Of a stretch of 64,000 bases of DNA, positions 51,419-60,100 are shown piece after piece (the stretch's first letter is position 1; every line of letters starts with the position of its first letter). Under the pieces are notes generated by a model that ran no database searches, was not told the origin of the DNA, and worked only from the letters and a program-made list of their open reading frames with translations. Made by a program: the position numbers and the translations under genes. The stretch covers positions 124,001 through 188,000 of the forward strand of contig NZ_QMEY01000010.1 of assembly GCF_003315795.1 (NCBI RefSeq), given 5' to 3'. This DNA comes from Spongiactinospora rosea (GTDB taxonomy: Bacteria > Actinomycetota > Actinomycetes > Streptosporangiales > Streptosporangiaceae).

Positions 51419-51811
51419 TCAGCGTTGGACCACGGGCTTGCCGAGGTCGCGGTGGCGAAGCGCGACGGTAAGACCATCGCGGCGCAGCCGATCGGCCAGA
51501 GCCATCGCGAACGTCGGCGCGCGGTGCCGTCCACCGGCGCAGCCGTCAGCCACGGTGACCGTTCCGCAGCGTGCAGCGTTGGGGCCGGCGGCGAACGCGA
51601 CGACAGCGGCGGCGCTGGCCTCTACCAGCTCGGCGACGCCGGGGGTGTCGAGCACCGTGGCGCGCACCGGCTCATCGAGCGCGGTCATGTACCGCAGCTG
51701 CGGCGAAACGTGCGGGTCTCTGAAGTGGTGCCGCAGGTCGATGGTCAGATGCGCCGGCGGCGGCTCGCCGTGCAGGTAACCGAACGAAACGATCTCGACG
51801 ACGGTGGGCAT
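51419..51811 (-). CDS. Stand-alone RapZ C-terminal-domain protein
   Basis: 130 residues matching the C-terminal RNA-binding domain of the RNase adaptor RapZ and lacking the P-loop half: 'VSFGYLHGEPPPAHLTIDLR', 'PQLRYMTALDEPVRATVLDT' and the glycine-rich 'VADGCAGGRHRAPTFAMALA' ending 'VALRHRDLGKPV'. The GCxGGxHRS-type motif is kept as GCAGGRHRA. In enterobacteria this domain binds small RNAs; here the target is unknown. Adjacent to the tRNA-like minihelix and transcribed in the same direction. GAAGGACC precedes the ATG. Confidence 0.85.
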   Translation of the reverse strand: MPTVVEIVSFGYLHGEPPPAHLTIDLRHHFRDPHVSPQLRYMTALDEPVRATVLDTPGVAELVEASAAAVVAFAAGPNAARCGTVTVADGCAGGRHRAPTFAMALADRLRRDGLTVALRHRDLGKPVVQR

Positions 51812-51891
51812 TGCAGGTCCTTCGGTGGTGGAATCAGGGCGGGAAAGGGCATCGCCCGGGGCATCGGTCCCGGGCGATGCGACATGACCGG

Positions 51892-52134
51892 CTACTTGCG
51901 CTTCTTGGACTTCTTCGGCGCGCTGGTGGTGTAGAAGGTCTGGGAGATCCCACCGTGGTGGCCGCCGGAGATGTAGACGGCCCCGGGGCCGGTGACGGTC
52001 TCGCCGTTGAAGATGATGTCGCCCTTGCCGGTGTGGACGACTCCGCCGGTGGAGCTGGTGAAGATGTTGCCGACGTCGCCGTCGATGTCGTCCCCGTCGC
52101 CGTCGCCGACCACGCGACCGTTAATGATGTTCAT
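51892..52134 (-). CDS. Hypothetical Gly/Asp-rich protein
   Basis: 80 residues, MNIINGRVVGDGDGDDIDGD..., followed by beta-type repeats ('VGNIFTSSTGGVVHTGKGDI', 'VYISGGHHGGISQTF') and a Lys-rich tail 'APKKSKKRK'. It resembles fragments of beta-helical or phage-like proteins. AAGGACCGCC before ATG 52134 sets the start. No family recognised; it begins the - strand operon opposite the GntR cassette. Confidence 0.6.
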   Translation of the reverse strand: MNIINGRVVGDGDGDDIDGDVGNIFTSSTGGVVHTGKGDIIFNGETVTGPGAVYISGGHHGGISQTFYTTSAPKKSKKRK

Positions 52135-52384
52135 GGCGGTCCTTCGGATTCGTAGGTGTTTGAAGTCCGCACGGCCGGATGGCCGTACGGATGGGGGGCT
52201 CTTTACGGGAGGTATGGGTTGCTCCCGCTTGTAGGCAGAGCCCTGCCCTCCGGCTGCCAAGGTGCCGGGAACCTCGGTCCCCTCTGTCCGGGACCCCTTT
52301 GACGTGCCAAAAGATGCACAGCCCGTCGGCGTGCGGCTTGCGCCGCCTTCCCAGGTCTTCCGGCTGTGCGCTGCGTTGCCATGA

Positions 52385-52482
52385 ACCTAACAGTTGAATG
52401 GTCAGCCTATCAATTGTTAGGTGACAAGATTTTTTAGATAGGCCGCTGACCAGGCACAATGCGCTCATATCAACTGTTAGGT
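52385..52482. promoter_or_regulatory. Three 13-bp operator-like repeats
   Basis: TCAACTGTTAGGT at 52470-52482, TCAATTGTTAGGT at 52410-52422 and the inverse ACCTAACAGTTGA at 52385-52397. These lie in the gap between divergent genes, just upstream of the GntR-kinase gene. They fit sites for the GntR regulator acting on its own promoter. The rest of the 52135-52522 gap shows no gene. Confidence 0.7.
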
Positions 52483-52522
52483 ACCCTGGGGTGCGTTGCC
52501 CCCAGTGAAGGGATCATCAGCC

Positions 52523-53377
52523 GTGGCGGCTCATGGAGAACGGCTCAACCGCTCCCAATCCCTGCATCAGCAGGTAGCTCGCAACATCCGCAACGACATC
52601 GAGGCCGGCGTACTCCGACACGGTGAAGCCTTGCCGTCCTCGCGCCAGCTAGCGGACGAGTGGGGGGTCAGCGTCTTCACGATCACTGAAGCCATGAAGG
52701 TGCTGGCCGAGGAAGGGATTGTGATCAATCAGTCCAGATCCAAGCGCGTCGTTAATGCTCCAGATCAAACACTTAGGCATGATCTGCGCGCACAAAACCC
52801 GCATGTGATCACCGTTGGTGGGTATGCAGGTAGTGGAAAGACTGAATTGGGCAGGATTCTCGCGAGAGAAACTGGCTGGCCCATGCTGGACAAGGACACG
52901 ATTACCCGCCCTGTCGTTGAAGTCGCTCTAGAAATCCTTAACCTCTCGCCTGATGACCGCGAGTCGGAAGACTATCTTACTAAGATTCGCCCTCGCGAGT
53001 ATGAGTCGCTGATGGCGGCAATAGATGAGAACTTGGCATGCGGCAATAGCGTTATCGCGACCGCGCCGTTCATTCGAGAGTTCAACGATGCCGCATGGCT
53101 GGCGCGCGCAGAAGCTTCTTTCGCCGCCAGGAATGCGACTTCGTCACTAATCTGGGTCTATTGTGATCCAGACACTATGCACACCTACATCCGACACCGA
53201 GGGGCGGCGCGTGATGCCGCAAAGCTGGCGAACTGGTCCAGCTATCTGGCAAGTATCGATGTTACATTCCGCCCTTCGATCCCCCATTATGTGATTGACA
53301 ACAGCGTCTCTAGCGATCCGCTCCAAAACCAGGCCAGAAGTATCCTAAAGAGAATTCTGAGCGCGAAGGAAGGCTGA
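52523..53377 (+). CDS. GntR HTH - P-loop kinase-like fusion
   Basis: 284 residues. The N-terminal GntR winged helix ('SLHQQVARNIRNDIEAGVLR', 'ALPSSRQLADEWGVSVFTIT') is followed by an AAA/kinase-like domain with Walker A 'GGYAGSGKTELGR' (about residues 99-111), and 'MLDKDTIT' and 'IRHRGAARD' as expected in small-molecule kinases. I chose the GTG at 52523 because GAAGGGA lies upstream; a TTG at 52496 is possible. A kinase fused to GntR suggests control by the nucleotide or substrate bound. The G+C content and codon use are clearly lower than in the element backbone. Confidence 0.8.
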   Translation: MAAHGERLNRSQSLHQQVARNIRNDIEAGVLRHGEALPSSRQLADEWGVSVFTITEAMKVLAEEGIVINQSRSKRVVNAPDQTLRHDLRAQNPHVITVGGYAGSGKTELGRILARETGWPMLDKDTITRPVVEVALEILNLSPDDRESEDYLTKIRPREYESLMAAIDENLACGNSVIATAPFIREFNDAAWLARAEASFAARNATSSLIWVYCDPDTMHTYIRHRGAARDAAKLANWSSYLASIDVTFRPSIPHYVIDNSVSSDPLQNQARSILKRILSAKEG

Positions 53378-53907
53378 TGCCGGGCATCATTCTATACGGT
53401 CCACCGGCGGCCGGAAAGGACACGATTACAGCAGAGCTGGAGCGATTGGATAAGAGATATCGGGCGTTCTCCAGGCTCAAGTCTGGCTATGGTCGTACTC
53501 GTGGATATCGTATGACATCCGACGAGGCTATTGCAGAGCTGCGAAGGAGGGGGGATGTCATCTGGGAGAACAGGAGATACGAAGCTGTCTACGTGGTGGA
53601 TCGCCCCGGCTTGCTGCAAAGTCTTCAAAATGGGATTCCTGTGGTACACCTCGGGCAGATCGAAGCCGTAGGGTCGGTGACCAGGGCGATATGTGACAGG
53701 TGGTTGGTGGTTTATCTCTGGTGTCCGCGAGATGTGGCCAAAGCAAGAATAGTCGCCCGCGGTTCAACTGATGTGGCGGCGCGCCTAAGTGTCTGGGACG
53801 CAACGGAGCCTCTTGCTAGACCAGATATCGCCCTTGACACCGCCAAGATGCCACCCCAGCAAGCAGCGCAACGAATTCATGCTGAGGCATGTGCTCGGAT
53901 AATTTGA
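53377..53907 (+). CDS. Guanylate-kinase-like nucleotide kinase
   Basis: 176 residues with P-loop 'LYGPPAAGKDTIT' (about residues 5-17), the guanylate-kinase-like segment 'YRMTSDEAIAELRRRGDVIW' then 'ENRRYEAVYVV', and 'VVYLWCPRDVAKARIVARG' as lid. ATG at 53377 overlaps the stop of the GntR-kinase gene (TGATG). The substrate is not known; it may phosphorylate a (modified) nucleoside monophosphate. Middle gene of the low-GC cassette. Confidence 0.78.
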   Translation: MPGIILYGPPAAGKDTITAELERLDKRYRAFSRLKSGYGRTRGYRMTSDEAIAELRRRGDVIWENRRYEAVYVVDRPGLLQSLQNGIPVVHLGQIEAVGSVTRAICDRWLVVYLWCPRDVAKARIVARGSTDVAARLSVWDATEPLARPDIALDTAKMPPQQAAQRIHAEACARII

Positions 53908-53926
53908 GTACGCGAAAGGCGTATCT

Positions 53927-54580
53927 ATGCAGCGGCTTGCGCTATTTGATCTCGACAATACTCTTGTGGATTTGGATCAAGCCTTCGCCATCTGGGCTAT
54001 CGAGTTTAGCGATCGGTACCAGCTAGGTTGCGAAGCGGTTGAACGGATTATAGCGCTAGGCCAGGGCCGTCCTCATCGTGAGATGTTCTTTGCTGAGGTC
54101 CGCGAGCGCTTTGCCCTAGCCGAATCGGTTGATGAGCTGTGGAGAAATTACCGCCAACGCATGCCGCACCTTGTTTATTGCTCGCCCGAGGTCAAAGATG
54201 GGCTATCACGGCTCCGCGTATCTGGCTGGAAAGTTGCCATCGTTACGAACGGAATGGCGGACAACCAGATGGGGAAGATCCAGCAGACGGGGTTATCTGA
54301 GATCGTGGATGCCTTGGCTCTCTCGGGTATCGAGGGCACCCGCAAGCCGGGCCGCATGCTGTTCGAGATCGCCGCGAAACGGTGCGGCATGAGTCTGACT
54401 GCTGAAGGCGGCGGCGGATGGATGATTGGGGACAGCCCCATAGCTGACGTTGCCGGCGGGCGCGCAGCCGGACTTCGTACCATCTGGATCGACCGAGGGG
54501 TCTGGCCGGACCACGACCAGGAGGCGGACCACGTTGTCATAGACGTGCTCCAGGCGATCGAGATTCTGGCTGGCAGTTGA
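53927..54580 (+). CDS. HAD-superfamily phosphatase
   Basis: 217 residues with all HAD motifs: 'LALFDLDNTLVDLDQ' (nucleophile Asp at about residue 8), 'VAIVTNGMADN' (motif II), 'GTRKPGRMLF' (Lys, motif III) and 'GWMIGDSPIADVAGG' (motif IV). The cap domain lies between motifs I and II, as in beta-PGM/5'-nucleotidase-like enzymes. It is the third gene of the GntR-kinase/kinase/HAD cassette at the AICE edge, 19 bp after the kinase. Probably a nucleotide or sugar phosphate is hydrolysed. Confidence 0.88.
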   Translation: MQRLALFDLDNTLVDLDQAFAIWAIEFSDRYQLGCEAVERIIALGQGRPHREMFFAEVRERFALAESVDELWRNYRQRMPHLVYCSPEVKDGLSRLRVSGWKVAIVTNGMADNQMGKIQQTGLSEIVDALALSGIEGTRKPGRMLFEIAAKRCGMSLTAEGGGGWMIGDSPIADVAGGRAAGLRTIWIDRGVWPDHDQEADHVVIDVLQAIEILAGS

Positions 54581-54755
54581 GGGAGACAGAGCGCGCGGAA
54601 GCTTGCATGGATGGCCGGGCGCGCGGGCGGCGAGGGCTACAGATAGCTGCCCAGGTTTGATCGTTTTCCCAATGCTTTCCCTGCATCTGCGCAGCGCACC
54701 GGCCGCATGGAGATAGATGCTGGTCAACGGGGCATGCGCGCCGGGATGGCGTCTC

Positions 54756-54801
54756 GACTACGGATCAGAAGGTTAGGGGTTCGAGTCCTCTCAGCCGCGC
54801 A
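54756..54801 (+). repeat. att site, right (attR)
   Basis: 46 bases identical to 35773-35818, corresponding to the 3' part of tRNA-Arg but with no 5' half upstream. It marks the right edge of the integrated element. Confidence 0.95.
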
Positions 54802-54810
54802 ACGCACAGC

Positions 54811-54844
54811 AGGCCCCTGGTCGACTATCACAGTCCAGGGGCCT
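54811..54844 (+). terminator. Stem-loop beyond attR (original tRNA terminator)
   Basis: A perfect 10-bp inverted repeat, AGGCCCCTGG (54811-54820) and CCAGGGGCCT (54835-54844), with a 14-base loop, 9 bp after attR. In the empty chromosome it would lie right after tRNA-Arg and thus is probably its native terminator. Confidence 0.75.
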
Positions 54845-54889
54845 CCTGCGTTTCTGGGGGAGGACCGTGCTCGCGGACCGGTCGCTCTT

Positions 54890-54920
<31 letters not shown>

Positions 54921-55011
54921 CCGGCGGTGCCGCCGGTGAGCTCCCGCGCTCTAGCGTGTGATGATCGTGTCGTCACGGTATGGAATTGATCAGGGTGATG
55001 GTGGCGTCGCC

Positions 55012-56568
55012 TCAGCCTCCGGTGCGCTTCTTGTGCTCCCGGTAGTTTCGCCGGCGGCAGTCGATCCCGCAGTACAGCCGGTTGCGGCGCGTGCCGGACG
55101 GGCCCAGGCGTACACCGCAGCCGATGCAGAACCGTGGGAAGGGGCGGTCCCACTGGGCCGGAAGCGGGTGGCCCACTTCCAGGTCCTGGGGCGGGATGAT
55201 GGGGAGCACACGCTGGTCGCGCGCCACCTGCGGGAGCCGTCGCATGGCGGCGGCCCGGGCCAGCAGGGCCTTGGCGGCCGGGGTGTTCCGGTACGGCTGG
55301 ATGAAGGTGGGCAACAGGGTGAGCGCGGTGCGGGCCCGGCCGCACTTGAGCGCGGGATAGTCGTCGAGGAATCGATGCCAGCTCTGGATGGACTCCTGTA
55401 GCAGGCCGTGGCGGAGCTGGACGTCCGCGAGCCGGAACAGCGTGAGGGCGCGTGATCGCCGTTCCAGGTCGGGACGGTGCCGGGCGGAGAATTCGAGTTC
55501 GGCGATGGCACGCGGCCGGTCGTTCAGGATGGCGAGCATCAGGCCGTGCTGGTGGGCCAGCGCGGCCTCATGCCGGTCGGCGGGCGCCTCCTCACCGTCG
55601 CCGCCGCGGCGCAGCCGGGACCGGGCCGCGTCGATGTCGGACAGGGCCCCACGGCGGTCGCCGGTGGCCGCGCGGGCCACCGCGAGCTGGCCGAGCAGCG
55701 CGGCCAGGCCCGGCGGCGGGTCGGCTCGGGAGGCGACGCTCACGGCTCGCTGGGCCAGGTCGAGGGCGTGCCCTGGGTATCCGAGCGACAGTGCCTGGAC
55801 GCTCATGGCGCACAGGGTCTGGGAGCGGAGGCCGACCTGCTCCACCTCCGCACAGAACCGCAGCGTGATGTCGAAGTACCGCTGGGCGAAACCGTGCAGT
55901 TCATCGTCGTAGCACGTCAGCCCGCACAGGTAGGTCAGCCCGGTCGCCACCTGCAGCAGGCTGTCCCGCACCTCCCGAGGCGACGCCTGGAGAAGGGGGG
56001 CGATGGCGTCGGCCAGATAGAGGATCAGCACCGGGCGGACATAACCGGCTCCGATCGCGTTGTCGGCGGCGGTGAACAGGCGGAGCATCGTGCCGGCCGT
56101 TTCGACGTCGTCCTGGCCGACGCGGAGGGGGCTGTACCGGAGGCCCCGCGGCGTGCGCGTGTCATCGGCTGTGTCCTCGCCCGGGGAGGAAAGTACGGCC
56201 AGGCGGTAGATGCGGTTCAGTGAGGTGGCGATGCGCTGCGGGTCGGCCTCGACGGCCATGGTCGCGAGCCGGGTGATCGGGCCGGTCCCGCGGTCGTCGA
56301 TCTCGGTTTCCGGCCCGTCGAAACCCGTCTCGCCGACTGTGATCCGGCGTCCGAGCCGGCGCGAGAGGGCTTCGGCGACGACGTGGGGAACCGGTGGGCG
56401 CGGCGTGATGCCGGTCAGCCATTGGGTGACGGAGGACCGGTTGTAGCGCAGCGGAAGGCCCGCTTCCCGGCCGACGAGGTTGATCGCCTCTATAAGGGTC
56501 TGACCGCTCCAGGCCGCCTCTCTCATGAGAGAGCGGAGGCGGCTGTTGCGGTCCTGTGGCACGTCCAC
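55012..56568 (-). CDS. TPR-containing transcriptional regulator with C-terminal zinc ribbon
   Basis: 518 residues. A helix-turn-helix in the N-terminal 80 residues ('QTLIEAINLVGREAGLPLRY', 'RSSVTQWLTG') is followed by a long region of TPR-like helix pairs ('LLQVATGLTYLCGLTCYDDE', 'ALDLAQRAVSVASRADPPPG', 'LAALLGQLAVARAATGDRRG'). The C-terminal Cys cluster is 'FCIGCGVRLGPSG' and 'RLYCGIDCRRRNYREHKK'. The GTG at 56568 is fixed by AGGAGC 6 nt upstream. This is a pathway-specific style of regulator and is divergent from the PKS cluster, which it probably controls. Confidence 0.8.
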   Translation of the reverse strand: MDVPQDRNSRLRSLMREAAWSGQTLIEAINLVGREAGLPLRYNRSSVTQWLTGITPRPPVPHVVAEALSRRLGRRITVGETGFDGPETEIDDRGTGPITRLATMAVEADPQRIATSLNRIYRLAVLSSPGEDTADDTRTPRGLRYSPLRVGQDDVETAGTMLRLFTAADNAIGAGYVRPVLILYLADAIAPLLQASPREVRDSLLQVATGLTYLCGLTCYDDELHGFAQRYFDITLRFCAEVEQVGLRSQTLCAMSVQALSLGYPGHALDLAQRAVSVASRADPPPGLAALLGQLAVARAATGDRRGALSDIDAARSRLRRGGDGEEAPADRHEAALAHQHGLMLAILNDRPRAIAELEFSARHRPDLERRSRALTLFRLADVQLRHGLLQESIQSWHRFLDDYPALKCGRARTALTLLPTFIQPYRNTPAAKALLARAAAMRRLPQVARDQRVLPIIPPQDLEVGHPLPAQWDRPFPRFCIGCGVRLGPSGTRRNRLYCGIDCRRRNYREHKKRTGG

Positions 56569-56842
56569 AAGATCGCTCCTGAAGTCTGCCGGATCTGGCC
56601 GTGGGCGTACTGTGACCTGCGCCGCCGGTAATGCAGGAATGCCCGGCCAGATGCCGTGTCGCAAAGTCGGAATACTGTCGGCGCCGGAGCTCAAGAGGTC
56701 CGGCGGTATTGATCCGATAACCGCCGGACGCCCATTGTCAAGATCTCCGGAAGGTTAAGCGGCTCGCCGCGCCGAAAATGGCATGACACCCTGCCGCCCG
56801 GTCAGTTTCCGCATGTTGCCAATGACGTGAGGAGCGGTGGCC

Positions 56843-57061
56843 ATGAATCCGGACGGTCAGATGCGCGTCTTCCTCCAGGGCGGCCCAGACGACCTGTCGC
56901 AGGCCGCCCGAAGGTGCCGGGCCCCTGCTGATGACCCGGAGGTCAAGGTCCCGCGCCGGAACGGATACGAGCATTTCTGCCGTACGACGGAAATCCTCAT
57001 CGTCGACCGGTGCGAGTTCACCGTCTATCGCTGGTCGTATCGGACGTGCGTGGCCGAATGA
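56843..57061 (+). CDS. DUF5988-family protein
   Basis: 72 residues matching the DUF5988 pattern: 'VFLQGGPDDL' at the N-terminus, 'KVPRRNGYEHFCRT' in the middle and 'FTVYRWSYRTCVAE' at the end. Such proteins are found near actinobacterial polyketide and other secondary-metabolite genes. GAGGAG upstream of ATG 56843 sets the start. Function unknown. Confidence 0.82.
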   Translation: MNPDGQMRVFLQGGPDDLSQAARRCRAPADDPEVKVPRRNGYEHFCRTTEILIVDRCEFTVYRWSYRTCVAE

Positions 57062-57175
57062 CGCCCGCGTCGGCACGAGAGGCGACCGGCTCCGACCTTC
57101 CAGCGGGTCCACTTCCCGAACAGCCCGAATTCACGGTTCCGCCGTTGTGCGGCGGAGCAGGCAAGGAGCGGCACG

Positions 57176-60100
57176 ATGTCCACCTTGAACAGGAGTCCGA
57201 TCGCGATCGTCGGGGTCGGCTGCCGGTTTCCCGGCGGCGTGACGACGCCGGCCGGCCTCTGGGATTTGGCGGCACAGGGCCGGCAGACGGTCGGGCCGGT
57301 GCCGGCCGACCGATGGGACGCGCGGCGGCTGGCCGCACTGCAGAACCCGGACGAGGCGGAGCGGTACGCACGCGGCTGCTTCATCGACGGTGACGTGTGG
57401 GCCTGGGACCCCGAGGCGCTGTACGTCGCCCCGGCCGAACGGGAGTACATCGACCCGCAGTTCCGGATGCTGATGGAGGTGGCCTGGGAGTCGGTGGAAC
57501 ACGCCGGTGTCCCGATCGACCGGCTGCGCGGCGGCCGGGTCGGGGTGTACGTCGGCGCCTACGCGCCGGACAACCTGCTCCGCGAAGCCCGCCCCGTGGA
57601 GGACGCGCCGGAGAGCCTGTACCTGTTCGGCAACTTCAGCGGGACGCTGGTGGGCAGGCTGGCGTTCAGCATGGACCTGCGCGGTCCGGTCATGGCGCTG
57701 AACACGATGTGCTCGTCGGGCCTGGTGGCCGTGGACAGCGCCTGCGCGGCCCTGACCCTCGGCGAGTGCGACGCCGCCCTGGCCGGGGCGGTGCTGCTGA
57801 TGTTGTCGCCGGAGACGCATCACCTGGAGGCGTCGCTGCTGACCTCGCAACGCGGCGGGTGCTTCGCCTTCGACGAGCGGGCGGACGGGTACGTACGCGG
57901 CGAGGGCGCGGCGATGCTGCTCCTCAAGCGGCTGGAGGACGCCCGCCGCGACGACGACCGGGTGCTCGCGGTGATCCGGGGCGGCGCGGTCAACAACGAC
58001 GGGCAGGCGAGCCGGATGACCGCGCCCTCCACCAAGATGCAGCAGCAACTGTTCCGCCTGGCCGTGGAGCGGGCGGGCATCGACCCAGGCGAGGTCGGCC
58101 TGGTCGAGGCGCACGGGCCGGGGACCCCGGTCGGCGACCCGGTGGAGTACAACTCCATCAACCAGGTCTACGGGCATGGCCTGGGCCGGTGCGCGCTCGG
58201 GTCGATCAAGACCAACATCGGGCACTCCGAACCAGTGTCCGGGCTGGCGGGCACGATCAAGGCGCTGGAGTCCCTGCGCCGGGGCGCGATCCCGCCCAAC
58301 GTGAACTTCCGGAACTGGAATCCGGCGATCGACGTGGATCCCGACTCCCGCCTGTTCATCCCCACCGAGGTCACCCCCTGGCCGGTGGACGGCGAACGCC
58401 GGCTGGCGGCGGTGTGCTCGTACGGGGTGACCGGCACCAACGCGCACATCGTGCTGGAGGCCGCGCCCGAGCCCGCCCGCCCCCGAAGGAAGCGCTCGCG
58501 CGACGCGGGCTCCGGCCAGTGGATGTTCACGCTGTCCGGGGTGGCCGAGGAGTCGGTACGGCTGGCCGCCGGGCGGCTCGCCGACTGGGCGGAAGGCGCG
58601 GGCGCGGCGACCGACCTGACCGATGTGGCCCGCACGCTGGCCGTACGGCGGTCGCACGCCACCCACCGCGCGGCCGTCGTCGCACGCGACCGTGCCGAAC
58701 TGGTCGCGCGGGCCAGGCACCTGGCCACCGGCGAGGCGACCGAGGGAGTGATCACCGGCGCCGCGAGCCTGCCCGCCGACCACCCCGGACCGGTCTTCGT
58801 CTTCCCCGGCCAGGGCACCCAGTGGGCCGGGATGTGCCAGGGGCTGCTGGCCCGCGAGCCGGCCTTCGCCGCCGCCATCGACGAGATCGAACCGCTGATG
58901 GCCGCCGAATCCGGTTTCTCCCTCCGGCGGATGCTCGAAGACCCCGCCGAACTCGCCGGAGTGGACCGCATCCAGCCGGTGCTGTTCGGCGTCCAGGTCG
59001 CGCTGGCCCGCCTGTGGGCGTCGTGGGGGGTGCGCCCGGCCGCGGTGATCGGGCAGTCGCTGGGCGAGGTCGCCGCCGCTGTCATCGCGGGCGGCCTGAG
59101 CCTGCCCGACGGGGTCGCCGTGATCTGCCGCCGGGCCACCCTGCTGGCGGAGACCGCCGGCGGGGCGATGGCCTCGGTACTGCTGGACGCCGACCGGGTG
59201 CGGGCCGACATCGAGGCGGCGGACGCCCACGGGGTGTCCCTCGGCGTGCTCACCTCCCCGTCGGCGACGGTGATCTCCGGCGACGCGGGCCAGGTGGCCG
59301 CCCTGGTGGAACGGTGGGAGGAGGAAGGGGCCAGCGCGCGGATGGTGGACGTCGATGTGGCCTCCCACTCCGCGCAGATGGACCCCATTCTGGAACGCCT
59401 GGCAGAGGCGGTCTCCTCCGTCGCCCCGCGCGAGCCGAAGCTGCGGTTCTACTCCACCTCCGGTGACGAGCCGCGCCGGGGCGTGCCGCTGGACGCCGCC
59501 TACTGGGTGGGCAACCAGCGGGAAACGGTCCGTTTTCATCAGGCCGTCGCCGCGGCCATGGCCGACGGGCATCGGCTGTTCGTGGAGTGCGGCCCGCATC
59601 CGGCGGCGGTTCGTGCGATGGCCGACACCGCCGCCCACCACCAGGTGAGCGACGTCCTGGCGGTGGGCAGCCTGCGGCGGGACACCGATGACCTGGACTC
59701 CTTCCTGGCGAACCTGGCCGAGGTCCACTGCGGCGGGCACGCGGTGGACTGGCGGGCGCGCTACGGCGACGGGCCGCTCGCCGACGTGCCGGGGACGGCG
59801 TGGCGGCGGCTGACGTTCGGCGAGAAGGGCGAACCGTACCGGCGGGTCGCCCCGTACCTGCCCGCGGCCGACGAGCACCCGCTGCTCGGCGGGCACGTCC
59901 AGGATCCGCAGGCCCCGCGAAGGCACCTGTGGCAGAGCCCGATCAGCCCCGGGCGGCTGCCCTGGCTGGCCGATCACCAGGTCGCCGGGGTACCGGTACT
60001 GCCGGGCACCGGGTTCGCCGAGATGATCCTCGCGGCGGGGGCCGAGATCTTCGGCACCGACCGGGTGACCCTGAAGGGCCTGGTACTGGAGGCGCCGCTG

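Larger units (their letters stand above)
35773..54801. mobile_element. AICE-type integrative and conjugative element in tRNA-Arg
   Basis: About 19.0 kb between two perfect 46-bp direct repeats (35773-35818 within the tRNA gene, and 54756-54801). It contains the AICE set: tyrosine integrase next to the tRNA, excisionase, primase/polymerase with DUF3631 ATPase for rolling-circle-like replication, SSB, an FtsK/TraB-type DNA translocase for double-stranded transfer, Spd-like membrane proteins, WhiB-like and GntR regulators. All modules look intact, so the element may be active. Most genes are on the - strand, and a three-gene cassette at the right end is on +. Names of replication and transfer roles follow known AICEs such as pSAM2. 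Confidence 0.93.

Noticed and set aside
51361..51430. A complete tRNA gene
   Set aside because: Only the T-arm and acceptor-like parts are present; no D-arm or anticodon arm can be drawn. It was kept as a minihelix-like RNA instead.
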